A stretch of DNA of 64,000 nt from Acephala macrosclerotiorum (taxonomy: Eukaryota > Ascomycota > Leotiomycetes > Helotiales > Mollisiaceae), in NCBI GenBank assembly GCA_014904845.1, contig MU119455.1, forward strand, positions 1-64,000. Reading direction: 5' to 3'. Below are positions 13,562-25,420 of this stretch, one piece after another. The notes beneath the pieces were generated by a model. That model was not told where the DNA came from. It made no database searches and was given only the letters and a program-made list of their open reading frames with translations. The position numbers were made by a program, and so were the translations under genes. The first letter of the stretch is position 1. The number at the start of each line of letters is the position of its first letter.

Positions 13562-13845
13562 ACGAGCCTGGGATCATAAGTCTGTGCTGTTCAGGCTGTT
13601 TTCAGGCTACTTTTTCGCGACGAACTTCAAAGTCTACGCCGTTACTTAAAAAGTATAAAACAATTACAAATTAAAATCCTTTAAAACTATAATTATTACT
13701 TAATTAAAGCTAAAGTATCTTTTCATAAATTGATTAAATATGTTTATATTTTAATTCAAAAATCGATATTCGGTTTCAGCGTGTATTTATTAGCGAGAAG
13801 CCCTAAAAAGCCCTGAAAAGCACAGACTTATGATCACAGGCTCGT
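13562..13845. mobile_element. Short AT-rich element with 27-bp terminal inverted repeats (MITE-like)
   Basis: The left arm 13562-13588 (ACGAGCCTGGGATCATAAG...) and the right arm 13819-13845 are reverse complements with one mismatch over 27 bp. Weaker inverted similarity continues inward through TTCAGG/CTTTTT-type sequence for about 20 bp more. The interior (about 13640-13790) is AT-rich. There is no coding capacity. It fits a miniature inverted-repeat element or an internally deleted DNA transposon. The flanks contain TA but do not give a clean target duplication. Confidence 0.65.
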
Positions 13846-13938
13846 TACAGGCACCATGCCGCTAAGGCTCGGGGTATTAATCACTAACTCGGGACTAAAT
13901 CGGCAACGCAACGAGCTGCGTTTCTAGTCACTCTGCGA

Positions 13939-14952
13939 TTACAAAACCCCTTTCACCCTCTCAATCTCCTCAACCGCATCACCAATCAACCCCCTCGTCT
14001 CCTCATCCATCTCCTGCTTGCCCTCCACATCCCCCCAATCCATCCAGCCCCTCAAACCTCGGTCCCAAACCTCCCACGCCTCCCCCGTAAATGCTCCCCA
14101 CGCCTTATCCGCATTCCCAACCTCACCACCACCCTCCACAAACTCCGTTCTCTTCAACACATATCCCCAAAGCTCCTCCGCAGCAATAACAAACCAGAGC
14201 GCCGCTACCCTAATCGGCAAAAACCATTTCACACTCCTTGGAGGATTATCTTCAAATACTTGATGGAATGCTGTTAAGGCTAGGTTTGAATAGTTGAACT
14301 TTGGGAGGATGGAGTTGGGGTGGGTGATGTGAGAGTGACTTAGGTGGGCTAGGAAGGCGTTTAGGGATTCCCAGGAGGATTGCTCGTGGGGAGAGAGGGT
14401 TGGGTTCCAGGGGTCTTTTCTTTGTGTTAGCTAGAGAACTAAGGAGGGGAAGCTGAGTTGGAGAGAGGGGGAGAGAATTGAGGGATGAGGAAGAAGAGGC
14501 GGAGATGGGAGGGTAGATATACCAACGTTATAGGAATCTGCAATCGTGTACCCCAATGTCGGGAACTCTCTCCACAACTCAGCACCATCGTGTTTTAACA
14601 CCTCGCCTGTTTCTGAGCTCGGATCGAGAACTTCAACTTCCCTCAACTGCACCACGAAATTCACAAGAACACCCTGTTTGGTTGGAGGAGTACGAGCGAC
14701 AATTTCGAGGAGGGAAGTAGCGAGATGCCAGCAATGGTTTCCAAGGGCGATTTGATTTGGGACAGTATTTAGAGGTAGGATAGAAGAGGTATGTCTGCCA
14801 AGCTCTTCCAATACCTCACCAACCGTACATGGTGTATTCAATTCTATGAGTTTGTGCAGAATTTTGAATTCGGGGAAGACTTCGATTTCAGCCACCCAAG
14901 CGACACGGCGTGCTTGCCTATTTGCTGGGAGCTGGCGCTCGCTGAGTGACAT
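13939..14952 (-). CDS. DUF3632-like hypothetical protein
   Basis: There are two exons, 14523-14952 and 13939-14414. A 108-nt intron (GTATAT to AAAAG) restores phase across GTT G/AC CCC, giving 301 residues. Exon 1 carries the ILHKLIELNTPCTVGEVLEEL and HCWHLATSLLEIVAR helices. Exon 2 carries DPWNPTLSPHEQSSWESLN, then LALTAFHQVFED and WFLPIRVAALWFVIAAEELW. This layout, an all-helical protein with an 'SxWxSLNAFLA' core and a late aromatic helix, is what I associate with fungal DUF3632 proteins. Their function is unknown. No catalytic motif or signal peptide was seen. The gene product is likely real because phase and composition hold across the intron, but the family call is from memory. Confidence 0.7.
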
Positions 14953-15693
14953 TGGGAGAGAAGACAGCTTACGAATGGAGAGGTTTGTGTAGTTGAAGGA
15001 GATCGTGTGAAGTTTATATAAGTAGAGTATGAGTGGGTGTTAAATTGATGTGATGTTGATTCTCGCTTCCGTGCTCCGCCTCCTGCAAAGCCACACCTAT
15101 TAAGGGCCTCCCGGGATTGTGGGGTATTACCGAATATGCAACGCTGAATCTTCATTCGTATTTTACCGGTTTAGCCGCGAGACAGGTATTGCAAGATATG
15201 TTCCTTCGCTACTTTCCATCTCTCATGCGTGTATGAAGTTGAGAAGTTTTGAACGTGGCGGCGGGGTACTCGCTTGAGCCCCTTTTCGGAAACGAACACA
15301 GTTGAACCCCAAGCAGAACTTATGCATTTATGGAAACTACCGGTTACCGTTGACGCCTGACATACAATAAACTCCTCTCTACCTTGTTTACTTTTCATCC
15401 GACATGATCTTAAGTTTGGCAGTGTTAGTATCAGGATACAAAAATTTCTGAGAGTGGAGGAGACGGACAAGGAGATACTGAGGTTTATAGGAGTATGAAT
15501 CGAACCATTCTCGGTAGAGAAAGAGTAGGAAGGTTGATCATTGGATATTCTACTGCGTTTGGTCTCGGTGGCAGTATGGCAACAGGCCAACAAGTCGTGA
15601 CTCTGCTTCTTAATTAATGGCTCTCCATATCCATGCTACTACTTTGACGATATTGAACCGTTACTACACCAGTTTCGGGATCATGATCAACCT
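14953..15693. other. Intergenic region with no convincing gene
   Basis: A 140-codon open frame on the minus strand (15171-15593) lacks any recognisable motif and has serine/threonine-rich, low-information content. I treat it as non-coding. Confidence 0.35.
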
Positions 15694-16677
15694 TCAGTTG
15701 ATCATATGGGATCTCTCTACCATACTCCCTCTCAAGCTCAACCTTTGGCCGCCTAACGTCCTTTTCGGTGCTGACTGGGTCAAGATGCGGAACGCCATGT
15801 ATTCAAAAAAACCAGACCACCTGTGTTCCAAGGCCCATCTTTCCACAGCATCAAGATCCCTGCATTGTGGCCCTGCACTAGACGTAGTATCTAATGACAC
15901 ATAGTTCATCGATCCTCGTAGTGAGAGGTCTGGGTTGCACATGAGGTCTTCATGAATATGGTCAATGCAGTATATTGTGTGGATGTCGTTCCAAGACCAT
16001 GCTTCCAGTGGTATTTCCGAGAGCAGACGATTTCTGATACGATACAAGTGACAGTAGTCAGTATTGTCAAAACTGAACTTGGCAGTTAAATGAATAGATA
16101 GATCTTACCAAACAATGAAGTGAGTGAAAGCTGTTCACTTGGTAGAGGTTGAGCTTGGGGTTGTGAGGATGCGGAACAGTTGGAGGGAGATCCATGTTCT
16201 CCGCCCATCCGTTGTCCAGCGCCACCAAGCTAGTTTCTAGAAGACAGAATCAACATGCGCCAACATGGAAAGGTTGAGGAACATTCATACAGTCCGTAAT
16301 GCTCTTCCAGAATTGGTCCGCATCTTTTGAGGCATCAACCGCGTTACGAATTCCAAAGTCGTTCCTAGTAAAATTATACTTTGCGAGATTCATATCTAGA
16401 GCAAATTATTTGAGGTTAAAGTCTAGAAGTCACTGGGCTGATGATACATACAGTGATTTTGAATGTTGTGACCATTACGTCTCCTGGACAGAACGAAGGC
16501 AGCAAAGCAAAGTAACGCAACTAGTACCTGGAAAAGCCCAAATATCAGCAACGGCTTATGGTTCGAAACGCTTTTGCTGCCAGATATCTTTTCCTCGCAG
16601 CGGCTACATAGAGTGCGATCTCGACTTTTATGTTCATCCGTATTTAAAAGTCTCGCTTTTGTTTCAGAGGACTCCAT
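15694..16677 (-). pseudogene. UstYa-like (DUF3328) oxidase gene, probably damaged
   Basis: DUF3328/UstYa proteins are membrane-anchored oxidases used in fungal ribosomal-peptide (dikaritin) and mycotoxin pathways. Exon 1 (16452-16677) has an acidic leader with a KARLL motif and one TM segment (LLIFGLFQVLVALLCFAAF). Exon 2 (16291-16395) joins in phase and ends ADQFWKSITD. Exon 3 (16109-16236) gives LVALDNGWAENMDLPPT and the first metal-type motif SFHSLHCL. The last part gives HTIYCIDHIHEDLMCNPDLSL, where the usual His before Cys is Tyr, then PQCRDLDAVERWA and WSGFFEYM. Two problems point to decay. Joining exons 2 and 3 creates TAA at the junction (T from 16291, AA from 16236-16235). The most obvious last acceptor is out of phase, and an alternative one adds about 10 unusual residues. 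Confidence 0.72.
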
Positions 16678-18223
16678 GAGGTTCGTGCAATAGATCAGTA
16701 AGTCAAAAATTTGTCAAGCACAATCAAGACTTGGCACTGGTATTGAATAAAATGCGCAAGGGAAGTATTGCAGTCCGCGGGCAAGTGTCTTTGATCAAGA
16801 GTGCGCGGACCTCTGCCCATGATCTTGTGAACAAGGAGGATGTTGATTTCAAACACAATCAATTGATCTGTTGGACGGTCGTCTTTCTGCATCTGGCATT
16901 GGCCGTAGAGCCATCATCCATGACGCGATAGCCCCTCGATAAACCATTTGCGGGATCGTATGGCGATGCTCTCCCGATCTCCTAGCTACCGCACGTAACG
17001 CCTTGTTTTCAGGTCCGCCTCGTTCAAGCGAACCTGCATCCACATCATTATCCGCAATGATATTGCATATGCATGTGTGTTACGACGCAACTCGGCAGGC
17101 CGCGGACCGGCCTTGAGATAAGAGAAGCGGTGGAACGAATTTAATACTTGACGCGGTGGATCTGTGCCAGAAGCGAGGATTACTACATGCGAGAATTCAG
17201 GGGAAGCAATTCCGTCCAAGGGAGAATGTAGTCATCCACAGAAACAAGCCTACTTGCTTACACTATACCATAATGAATCAAGCAATTTAGCTATCATCAA
17301 CAATCATGTCGGGGACAGGCCCCAAGCTTGGCCTATTGGAAAGTATCCACAATCCAGTACATCACGCCACTCAAGCCGTCGCAAGCACTGGCTAAAAGGA
17401 CATGCGGACGGCATGGTGTTGCAGCTAACAATTCAACTCGGCTGGTAGCTGGTTATTCCAAAATTGAATGCAGGGCAGTTTCGCTTGCCTTCTGGAGGTG
17501 CTTTTTCACTCATGTACCAGTGGGAACAGATATTGGAGTTCCTCTCACATACCTAGGTACTGTCAAAGATCTTCTCGAACTGTACGCTATTACAGACATG
17601 TTCCGATGATTCGTTAACACGAACCTAATTCACCTTGTCCTGCAGAATAAATCTCCCCGCCTATGGCACCACATCTGCCTACATCCTCACCACAAACCAA
17701 GAACGTCTTATGGATGATCCGTGGTCAAGAAACTTGATTTCTCAGCAGAGTCAACTTTGTTGTTGCCAAGATAGGGACGATCTGTTTGAGGGTTGCCCCA
17801 AGCGGCGTCAGTTCAGCGCTGAAGATACGCTTGAGGGGGAAGATCAGTAGCCAGATGGGTCTATTAGCCAAAATTACTGTTGCGATTCGAGAAAGTAAAG
17901 ATGTAGCTACGAAAAAGGAGTGCCACGTGAAATGTGGGGTAGAATAGGGGAGGCGATTACCCCGCATTCTTGTAACTTATTCTCCTGAGTAGATTTATTG
18001 TGCACTAGGTATAAGAACACAATCAATAAAACTATATATTTTACCCCTATCGAAAGCCAAAAGAGTTTGCCTGTTTGCCGATTTTTGTATGACTACCCTT
18101 CCTGTCCACAAGGTCTGAAAAATCGGAGGACGCAAAGGCTCACATCTGTTTCCGTCAAAATTCCTTCAAGGCAAGTTCAAGAAATGTTTAAAAGTTCTAT
18201 CAGGAATGCTGGATAGGCATAGA
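16678..18223. other. Gap between two UstYa-like genes, no intact gene
   Basis: This 1.5-kb stretch has only short frames. Minus-strand pieces (for example 16986-17219, with HVVILASGTDPPRQVLNSFHRF) look weakly coding but are broken by stops and frame changes. I could not recognise a family. It could be a third decayed gene of the same locus. No precursor peptide with repeated cores or dibasic cleavage sites was found. Confidence 0.35.
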
Positions 18224-19248
18224 TTAATAAGCCCGTTGTGTTTCTCCTCTTTGCCTAATTTTCGATGGCATCCCAGTTTCTGCACTGCCGGTTGCGCCGG
18301 GCGTCTTGGGAATGGGAGAAAGGTCGGCATAGCACATCACTACCTGACGAAGAGCGTCGATACAACGATCTACTTGCGTCAATATCTGTGCCAAGTGAAG
18401 TTGATGAGACTCACCTAAATGTATTTTCAAACCCCAGCTAGCATTTCCTCCTTCCACAAAACTCTAGAAGCTCTCCCGCATAACCTTCAAGCAGTGTAAG
18501 TCGTGGCAAACTTGTAGAATAACAAACAGTTCATTGCTGTGAGGCGAACGAGAAGTATTTAGACCAAGTGCACCTTGTTCTGCTTCGGTTATAGCAACCA
18601 TGCCGACTATGTCTATTAGGGTGGTCACGTGTTTAATGTTATATATATCCTCATCTCACCGCTAGACAGGAATAGACATAATGAACACACACTTTTATAC
18701 CCACACCATGGCCTTTGCCTGTGATAATATCCATATTCATATTAGACATTGTCATCTTTAAAGTACTTGAACTAGATGGAAGAAGAGAAGTCTCACGTTG
18801 AATCACATCCGTCCATTTTTGAATATTCTGCTTCGTTGGTGGTCCTTTCCATGACATATCAGGATTCCGATCGAATTCATGTCTGCCTTCTGCATTCTGG
18901 ATCTCATATTTTATTGCTGTATCGATATCCATGATCCTTTTGATGTTCCCAGCCAGTAAATCAATAGAGGGATCTCGGGAGGCCTCGTGAAATGACTATC
19001 TCACCTTTTTCGGGCCGAATAAGGACTTTTTGTGCTGGAGCCGGTGGATACATAAGGATAGACTGTTTGAAGATAAGAATCAAAAGAAAAGCGAGTAGAA
19101 GGTGATATGCCCAATGAGCCATCCATTGAGCGGGGTTGAGGCACGGCAATCGACGTTGACGATGAGGTTCTGCTTGGTAGTATTCTTCTTCGATGTTCGA
19201 GTCGCTTTCATATCGTTTTTCGAGAAGAACGGCGGTATCCTCTTTCAT
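18224..19248 (-). pseudogene. UstYa-like (DUF3328) oxidase gene with premature stop
   Basis: The exons join in phase: 19005-19248, 18701-18916, then from 18606. Exon 1 encodes MKEDTAVLLEKRYESD, an arginine-rich stretch and a TM helix (HLLLAFLLILIF). The splice G/CA gives EKAIKYEIQ, followed by FDRNPDMSWKGPPT and a tryptophan motif, typical of the family ('W.GPPT..W'). Exon 3 gives VVGMVAITEAEQGALGL, then CHDLHCLKVMRESF, the first HxxHC-type motif. A TAG at 18464-18466 follows immediately, where family members usually have Tyr. The same frame continues open to 18224 with the second motif VDRCIDALRQVVMCYADLSPIP, so the gene is intact in layout apart from that one stop and an Arg in place of His. 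Confidence 0.75.
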
Positions 19249-20280
19249 GATGCTTGAATGATCCATGACCAGAAACAAGACTGATAGATAATCGAATGTC
19301 GTTTCCAATAATGATAATAAACAATGGCAACAGTAGCATTCACAATAATAACAACGCTATCGGCCGCGAAATGGTCCCGTGAGCCTGTGAAACAAGAGGG
19401 AATGCGATATCGCTTATTTCTCGTATTCAAGGCAAAGAAAAAAGGCGTAAGTGCGACGAAAATTAACCTTACCAAAATCCATTTCTGTCTTTAGACCTGA
19501 GTAGTCGCTGCTTTAACTTGAGCCGTGCCCCGAGCCATAAGTTTCAAACGGAATCTCAAGGGGATCCCTTTCCGGCCACCTTTCAAAATCAGGCATTCTT
19601 TCCCTGTCGTTTATTTTTAGATTCTGCTAACGCCTGTTTTTTTGGGAACACAGCCACCGCTTTCATCCTATTATGTTTGTCAATGAAAGTATCCGTTCTC
19701 GTTCCTTGTCAAAGTAACCAGGGGCACTTATTAAATCGATTTTGAATCAACTCAAATTTAATTTTTATATAATTAATAAATTTATTAAAATTATATAAAT
19801 TAAATTATAAATTAATTAGATTAAAAACATTAAAACGGGTTTTCACGTATAATCCGTCGCTGGCATGAAATAAAGCAATAAATTCAATTGGTGGCTTTAA
19901 TTTACTTTGTTTGTTGAGTGCGGAACGGAACCGGGCAAGTGCCTATGGCTTCGGGGCATTGAATGTTCTTTGTTACCTGTCCCGCGAGCTCTAACTGCCA
20001 AGCTCGAAACAAAGCATGATTCTGTGTCATGCAATTAATTGCTTACTTGGTTGCTCTTTATAGTTTTATCAGTCTTTCTTCTTTAATATGATTTCCAATC
20101 TGATCATCGCTGTTCTGTTCTCAAAAATACCTGGAATATTTTGCTTGGTGGACACTGCCCTTATTAAACTTCCATAACCAACTTTTCACCCACCCAACCT
20201 GCCTCCACGGTAATATCTACCAACCCTCCCATTCATACTTCATCGCCTTCACCTACAACATCTTGCAACGGCCGGCGCTC
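19249..20280. other. Intergenic region with a short AT-rich relict
   Basis: About 95 bp at 19740-19835 is almost pure A/T and looks like a small RIP-mutated insertion, but no terminal repeats were found around it. The rest is of normal composition, with only short, unconvincing frames. Confidence 0.4.
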
Positions 20281-20496
20281 ATGGCACTGACAACGGTTCC
20301 CTGCCCCAAATGTGGAAAGCAGAACCCCAGTCCACTACTCGATCTTTCGAATCCTCTGAAATTCGATACTTGGCCTAGCTGCATTAGTACTCGCGGTTGT
20401 GGAGGTTTGATAAAGTTGGCTTACCGGACATGGCCACAGCAACAACGCCATAAGCAGCCCCAGCTGTTCAAATGCAGAAAAGATTCCAGGAAGTAA
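20281..20496 (+). CDS. Possible small Cys-rich (zinc-ribbon-like) protein
   Basis: A 71-codon frame begins at an ATG preceded by a pyrimidine-rich, AC-rich leader of the kind found upstream of fungal starts. It contains CPKCGKQN near the N-terminus and CISTRGCGG near residue 40. These could together form a four-cysteine zinc site. The C-terminus is basic (QLFKCRKDSRK). I do not recognise a family. The frame is short and has no supporting intron phase, so this may be chance. Confidence 0.3.
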   Translation: MALTTVPCPKCGKQNPSPLLDLSNPLKFDTWPSCISTRGCGGLIKLAYRTWPQQQRHKQPQLFKCRKDSRK

Positions 20497-20903
20497 GGGG
20501 GAGGAAACAATGAAGTTGAATCTTGAAAAATCGAATGAGGAAATGCAGGGTAAAGGGTAGGTGCTATCTAATAGAAAGGCCACTTAGGATAGAAGGGCAA
20601 GAGGGCAGTCGTTTGGTCTCACATGGGTCAGGAATTTTGTACTCTCCTTAATCACCTTGTAATGCAAGACAAAGAACAGTTGGTAAACCAAACCATAGCA
20701 GGACATTGTAATAACGTAGACTTTCTGTAATGCGATCCACAACCAAAAGTAGCTACACCTAAACTGAACTCGATGAAATAATGACAAGAAAATCCAAAAT
20801 CCAGGTAAGGTTAAGAGCATTGCACACACCCCGCCCTCTACTGATCACTTCCTCATCCTTTCCAGCAATTTATTATGTATGCGTATCCTCCCTCAACTCA
20901 TTA

Positions 20904-22345
20904 TTAACCCCCTGCATGCTCACGTTCCTCTCGCACACTCTCCTTCAAGCTCTCCTCGTTGTTATTATGCTTTGTCTCCTCCTGTATCCCCCCCTGCTCA
21001 TCGTTCCCTCGTTCCCATGGCAGGTAGACATTACAGAAGAAATCTTCTGGTACAATTTTCCCCATGAAATCCAGTTCCAATGGGAAGCCTTCGTCGTAGA
21101 GCGCATTCGAGAGCATCCACTGCCAATTGCTTCCATCTTCCTGATTATACACTCCATAGCTCCATTGTACCCTCGGGGTGGTAGCTACCTCCCACTTTGG
21201 ACAGTATGCCAGGTTCTGCCAATCAATAATGGCTGTCACTTCGGCCTCCTCTTCGGGGTCTTCCGGAATTGTTACGAAAATATTCGATGGAATGAGGTCA
21301 CGATGTTGCAAAACAAAGGGAGCTCCTGGGTCTGGGGGCACAATGTTTCTTTTCCCCCATATTCTATCCAAGGCCTCTTTATATTCCTCTCTTGATGCTC
21401 TCGGCTCAATCCTTGGTTTCCAATCAGGTAAATCATCCCGAAGTCCAAGCCGGAACTGTCCCTCCATGCCTTGGCCTGTTACCGTCTCGACATATTCGGA
21501 AGTAAAGGCAGCAAGAGCTTTAGCATGTTTTGCAACACCCTCTGCCACGTCAAACTTGTGGTTATCTGTAAGCTGTGGCCATGCTTCGTAAAAACGTGTT
21601 CCAGGAGCACGTCTAGAAAGCATAAACCAGCGATACCAATTGTGGTCGATCCAGTCATAAATAAGCTCTTCAGTTGGAATAGATGGTATCTTTTCATTAA
21701 CAAATCGAATAGACTCAGCGTCTGTTGTTACCCCTTCAATCCATCTCTGTGTTTTGCAAAATACGTTAGGGCTGAGGGTCCAAACGCCCCTGAAAGGTGA
21801 ATTGTATATTCTTCCTGGTTCTGGATCACCATCGCCAAGCTTTGATTTTGGAACCGAGCGTTTACGCAAACAATACGTCGATCCGTCGTCAATCCATTGG
21901 CAAACGATATCAAGAGGCACATCGTGACCCGGCTCGATTTTCTCGCACGCCATGAGAGAGCCAATAACCCAGTGGTCAGGACTGGTGACGAGAACACTAT
22001 GATTAAATTGAGGAGCTACTATCGCAGTCTTTTCATCGAAGCTTATTGGTTTCTTGTCGGTTAAAGGATCGAAATGTTCCATCTTCTTTTTGCATTCCCA
22101 TCTGTAGTTCCTATAATAAGTTAACACCACGCTTTAGAGTATTTCTTTGCGCCTCACCTCCGGTGCCATAGGTCTATGCTAGCTTTGTATTCCGGTTTGT
22201 CTTCGTCGCGCTTCGGGTCAAAGTCATCGTCCGAATCCTCATCAAAACTCATCTTTTTCCATTTTTCGATAAGCTGAGAAACCACAACATCAAGCTCTTG
22301 TTCATTTTGCTTCTCTGTAGAGTCAGGGTTATCGTTCGAATTCAT
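20904..22345 (-). CDS. Aminoglycoside-phosphotransferase-like (APH-fold) kinase
   Basis: There are two exons, 22158-22345 and 20904-22110. The 47-nt intron (GTGAGG to TTATAG) splits an Arg codon, and the product is 464 residues. The N-terminus is acidic and charged (DEDSDDDFDPKRDED). The Brenner-type catalytic loop QHRDLIPSN lies near residue 332, and the metal-binding AIIDWQNLAYCP follows near 356, the standard APH-family pair. LVTSPDHWVIGSLMACEKI is the likely central strand region. Fungal members of this large family are mostly of unknown substrate. The C-terminal tail is rich in Glu and Asn (KHNNNEESLKESVREEREH). There is no signal peptide. Substrate and role cannot be inferred. Confidence 0.82.
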
Positions 22346-24930
22346 ATTGTCGCCGCAAGCCTTGTATCGCCAGACTAGTATATACCCCTGAAAAACTAGA
22401 GTAGTCTCGAATATAGTGTCGAAGGGCTATTCAAGAATAGGGAAGAGAATCCTTCCTCCGTGGGTATCAGGCAGGCAATTTGACTCTGCGAGACAAAGAA
22501 GAATGTTTACGCCGGAAATGGTTAGTGGGTTATATGATACTGAATAGTAGATTGCAGTGGCTTTGAAATACGAAATGCTTTGTTATACCACCAGAATTTC
22601 GAGTTAAGCTGACGCAACCGGCGCCGCCTTTGCTCAGTCAAGCTCAGCTTCCGGATCAGGCACAGTTCAGGTGTGCTCGGCTACCTCTTCAGCGTATTGC
22701 TTAGCCCAGCTTCAGTGTAAGACTTCGACTTGCTCTAAGTTCCACTACGCTGAATTCGTTTAATTCAAAGCCAAAGTAGTCGGAATTGCGGTATTAATGA
22801 GGCATATACGTTATCTGGCTGGAGCAGCGAATGCGACAGATGCCGGGGAGGCGGCCGCGAAGGAGGTAAGAAAGCGCATCGTGACAAGATATCCGAGGAA
22901 AGATGATGAGGTGCTACAGAAAAAAAAGGCAGATTCAAGAGTTGCGTAGGACATTCTACTTGTAGCATTCATGTCAATCCTCGTGTCCTCCTTCAATGGA
23001 TGGGAGCAGCAGCACAAGGAGTGAGATCTTTCAATATTCCTGCAAGCCATCACCAAACTCATTTCTGAGATTTGCAGCGAGTCTTGGAAGCTTGACAAAA
23101 ATGGCAAAGCTTAACTCCACCATCTTCGTGGTCCTGGAGTATGGCGACATACTGCCAAAAACGTCGGGCCACAGCGTTCGGTGGCGCGTCTAGCAGACGC
23201 CTTAAGCGAGCAGAATTGAACGTGATCGTGAACAATGTACAACAATCAGCAGCCGTGGGCTCTCACCCCACTCGGGGAGAGCGATATAGATGAGGTGTCT
23301 TTGAAACCGCAGTCCCCTTGGCCAAGGACGCAGGCACGAGGAGAGCCGCGGTGAGAACTACTAAGCTATGCACAATTTAAGGACTGCATTCATTGGCTAC
23401 TGGGTAATCACAATAGGCTGCGTGCTCATTGGTGTTCCTGGGGCTGAGCCCTCTCGTGAAAGACATCGTTGGGCTTTGCCCGTGTCGCATCCTAAGAACA
23501 TGATTCGCGATTGGGAAAGAACTGAGACATCGGGGAAGGCAGAGGCAGATGGAAGACCTGGAACTGATGGGTCTATTGCCTGTATCAAGATGTAGAGTTC
23601 GTGAGAGATTGTAAAAAGCGTCTCGAGATTTGATGTTGGTGATAAAGGAAAGAGGAGAAGGAAGTGAGGAGAAATTGAATAAGTGAGCGTCAATGCCGTG
23701 CGGCCTAGTTTTACGCGCCAGGCAGCAAGCCACTTCACCAGTTTCATGCCCCCTTGAAAATTTCTTCACCTCTTCTCAATATATTTACCTCTTTTATTTT
23801 TACACTCATGAACTCTATATATACTAGTCGCGCACCAATGAAAAGATTGGAGGGCATGATTGAAGATTACGAACAAGGCGTCACGTGCCTTTTCACGTTG
23901 CAGTCGCCATTTTGGCTCCCGCGCTGTAACTGCTTCGGGGCTGGAACTATCCAGAGTTCTCAACTCATGGTCTAGCTTCGTGGGCGTTGTGACACTCGAA
24001 TCTTGGATGTTTTGTTCACTTCCAAAATTGTTTCCGTTTCGAGAATATCTATCACCAGATCCAAGTCGAAACTCCGGAGAGAGAGGCAAATGAAGAATCC
24101 TGAACTTGAAATAGAAATAGGATTGGCATTGCAGAAGCTCAAACAAGCAATGCAGAAGAATGCTTGTGTTCAACGTGAAAATTGGTATGGCGCTGTGGGT
24201 AGCTTGGGTAGCTCCTGGCGGGGTATGGCGGGGTAAGCTGTAATGAGGTCCATACTTCCAACCTTTCACCGCTTTGAATACAGCTTCCAATACCGCATGA
24301 AAATTAACTGAGTCTAAATCTTGCTCCGAACGTAGTTTGATTCTTCTTAGGCTTTAGACCTGACGATTTCTACGAGGCGCTAGGCCGTGTAAGCACTAAA
24401 TACAGGAGTTACAGTACAGAACCAAATCAATGATTTTGCGATTTTAGGCATGCATCTGAAGGCCCTTTTGCTACCTACAGCCTAAGATCCACACTGTGGA
24501 TTTCTGCACAGGTTTGGGCTTGGCAGCACTTCACATGCGTGAAGTCCCGCCGGAGCTGAGGGCCGGTCAAGGTCTGCATTGCTTTGAATCCCAGCACAGC
24601 TGAACAAAGAGACGAGCTTTCTCGGATAGTCGGATATGATGCATTATGAGGGGAGATGCTCTCTCCACCCCCTGCCGAAAACTATTTCTGGTAGGTGGAA
24701 GAAGCAACAGCCTCTCTTGGCAAAAATGCACCTCTACGCTGTCATATTCCCCACCGCTTGGCGGGTGTCTCATGCACAACAGTCACGTCCGATTGTACCA
24801 CTTTGATGCAAACAGAAGAAAGTTTTGAATCATCTTGCTGGGAATGTTATTCACAAGGCAGTGCCAAGGATTCATGAGCTCTTAGAATCGTAAGGTTGAA
24901 TTACTGGCCTTTTCATGACTCCCTGTCCTC
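22346..24930. other. 2.6-kb gene-poor interval
   Basis: There is no frame with recognisable motifs on either strand. Minus-strand frames at 23377-23769 and 23766-24290 are of low information content and lack start context. Composition is normal, so this is not a RIP block. It may be regulatory, ancient decayed DNA, or host to a non-coding RNA I cannot see. Confidence 0.35.
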
Positions 24931-24933
24931 GAA

Positions 24934-24940
24934 TATAAAA
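24934..24940 (+). promoter_or_regulatory. TATA-box candidate for the CVNH gene
   Basis: TATAAAA lies 93 bp upstream of the CVNH start codon, at a plausible distance for a short fungal 5' UTR. It suggests a regulated or high-level promoter. Confidence 0.5.
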
Positions 24941-25032
24941 GCAACAAAACCCGAGTGCTTTCAGAATCATACTCTTAGCATTGATTTCCTTCCTCGCAAG
25001 CCAAGTCAAACCGTGAAAATAGTCAATCCAAA

Positions 25033-25420
25033 ATGTCTTTCCACCTCTCATCCCAAAACGCCCGCCTCGAAGGCAGCGCCCTCGTCGCCACCCTTACCAA
25101 TGTTGAAGGGGCCGAGGTAGAGTCTTCCATCGACTTGAACTCTATCATCGGCAATGAAGACGGTACGTAACACCCTTCCATCTCTAGTTTCATCATTGAT
25201 TTTGGTATTAGGAAGGTTCTTCTGGGGAGGAGCAGACTTCGCATCCTCCTGTGAAAACCTCTCCTTTCGGTTCGAAGGAGACGACAACGTTCCGATTCTG
25301 CGTGCCCAGTTGAGGAATGCGGAAGGAGAGTTAGTCGATGCCGACTTGAACTTGGGTGAGAGGATTGGGAACAACAACGGACAATTTGAGCTTGGTGAGC
25401 CCCCTGATCCCCGAAGCTGA
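25033..25420 (+). CDS. Cyanovirin-N homologue (CVNH) lectin-like protein
   Basis: There are two exons, 25033-25162 and 25212-25420. The 49-nt intron splits a Gly codon, and the product is 112 residues. It shows the CVNH tandem-repeat layout. Repeat 1 has MSFHLSSQNARLEGSALVA, a SIDLNSIIGNEDGRFFWGG turn and then NLSFRFEG. Repeat 2 has VPILRAQLRNAEGELVDADL and NLGERIGNNNGQFEL. The pattern 'xDLNxxIGNxxGxFxW' is a family hallmark. CVNH proteins bind mannose-type glycans. Fungal members are small cytosolic or secreted proteins with poorly known roles. No signal peptide is visible, so it is probably cytosolic. A few residues after GQFEL (GEPPDPRS) extend beyond the usual end. Confidence 0.92.

Noticed and set aside
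15171..15593. 140-codon minus-strand frame as a gene
   Set aside because: No motif and low-information composition; nothing supports expression.
23397..24290. Minus-strand frames in the 22.3-24.9 kb gap
   Set aside because: No recognisable domain, no start context, and frames overlap in conflicting phases.
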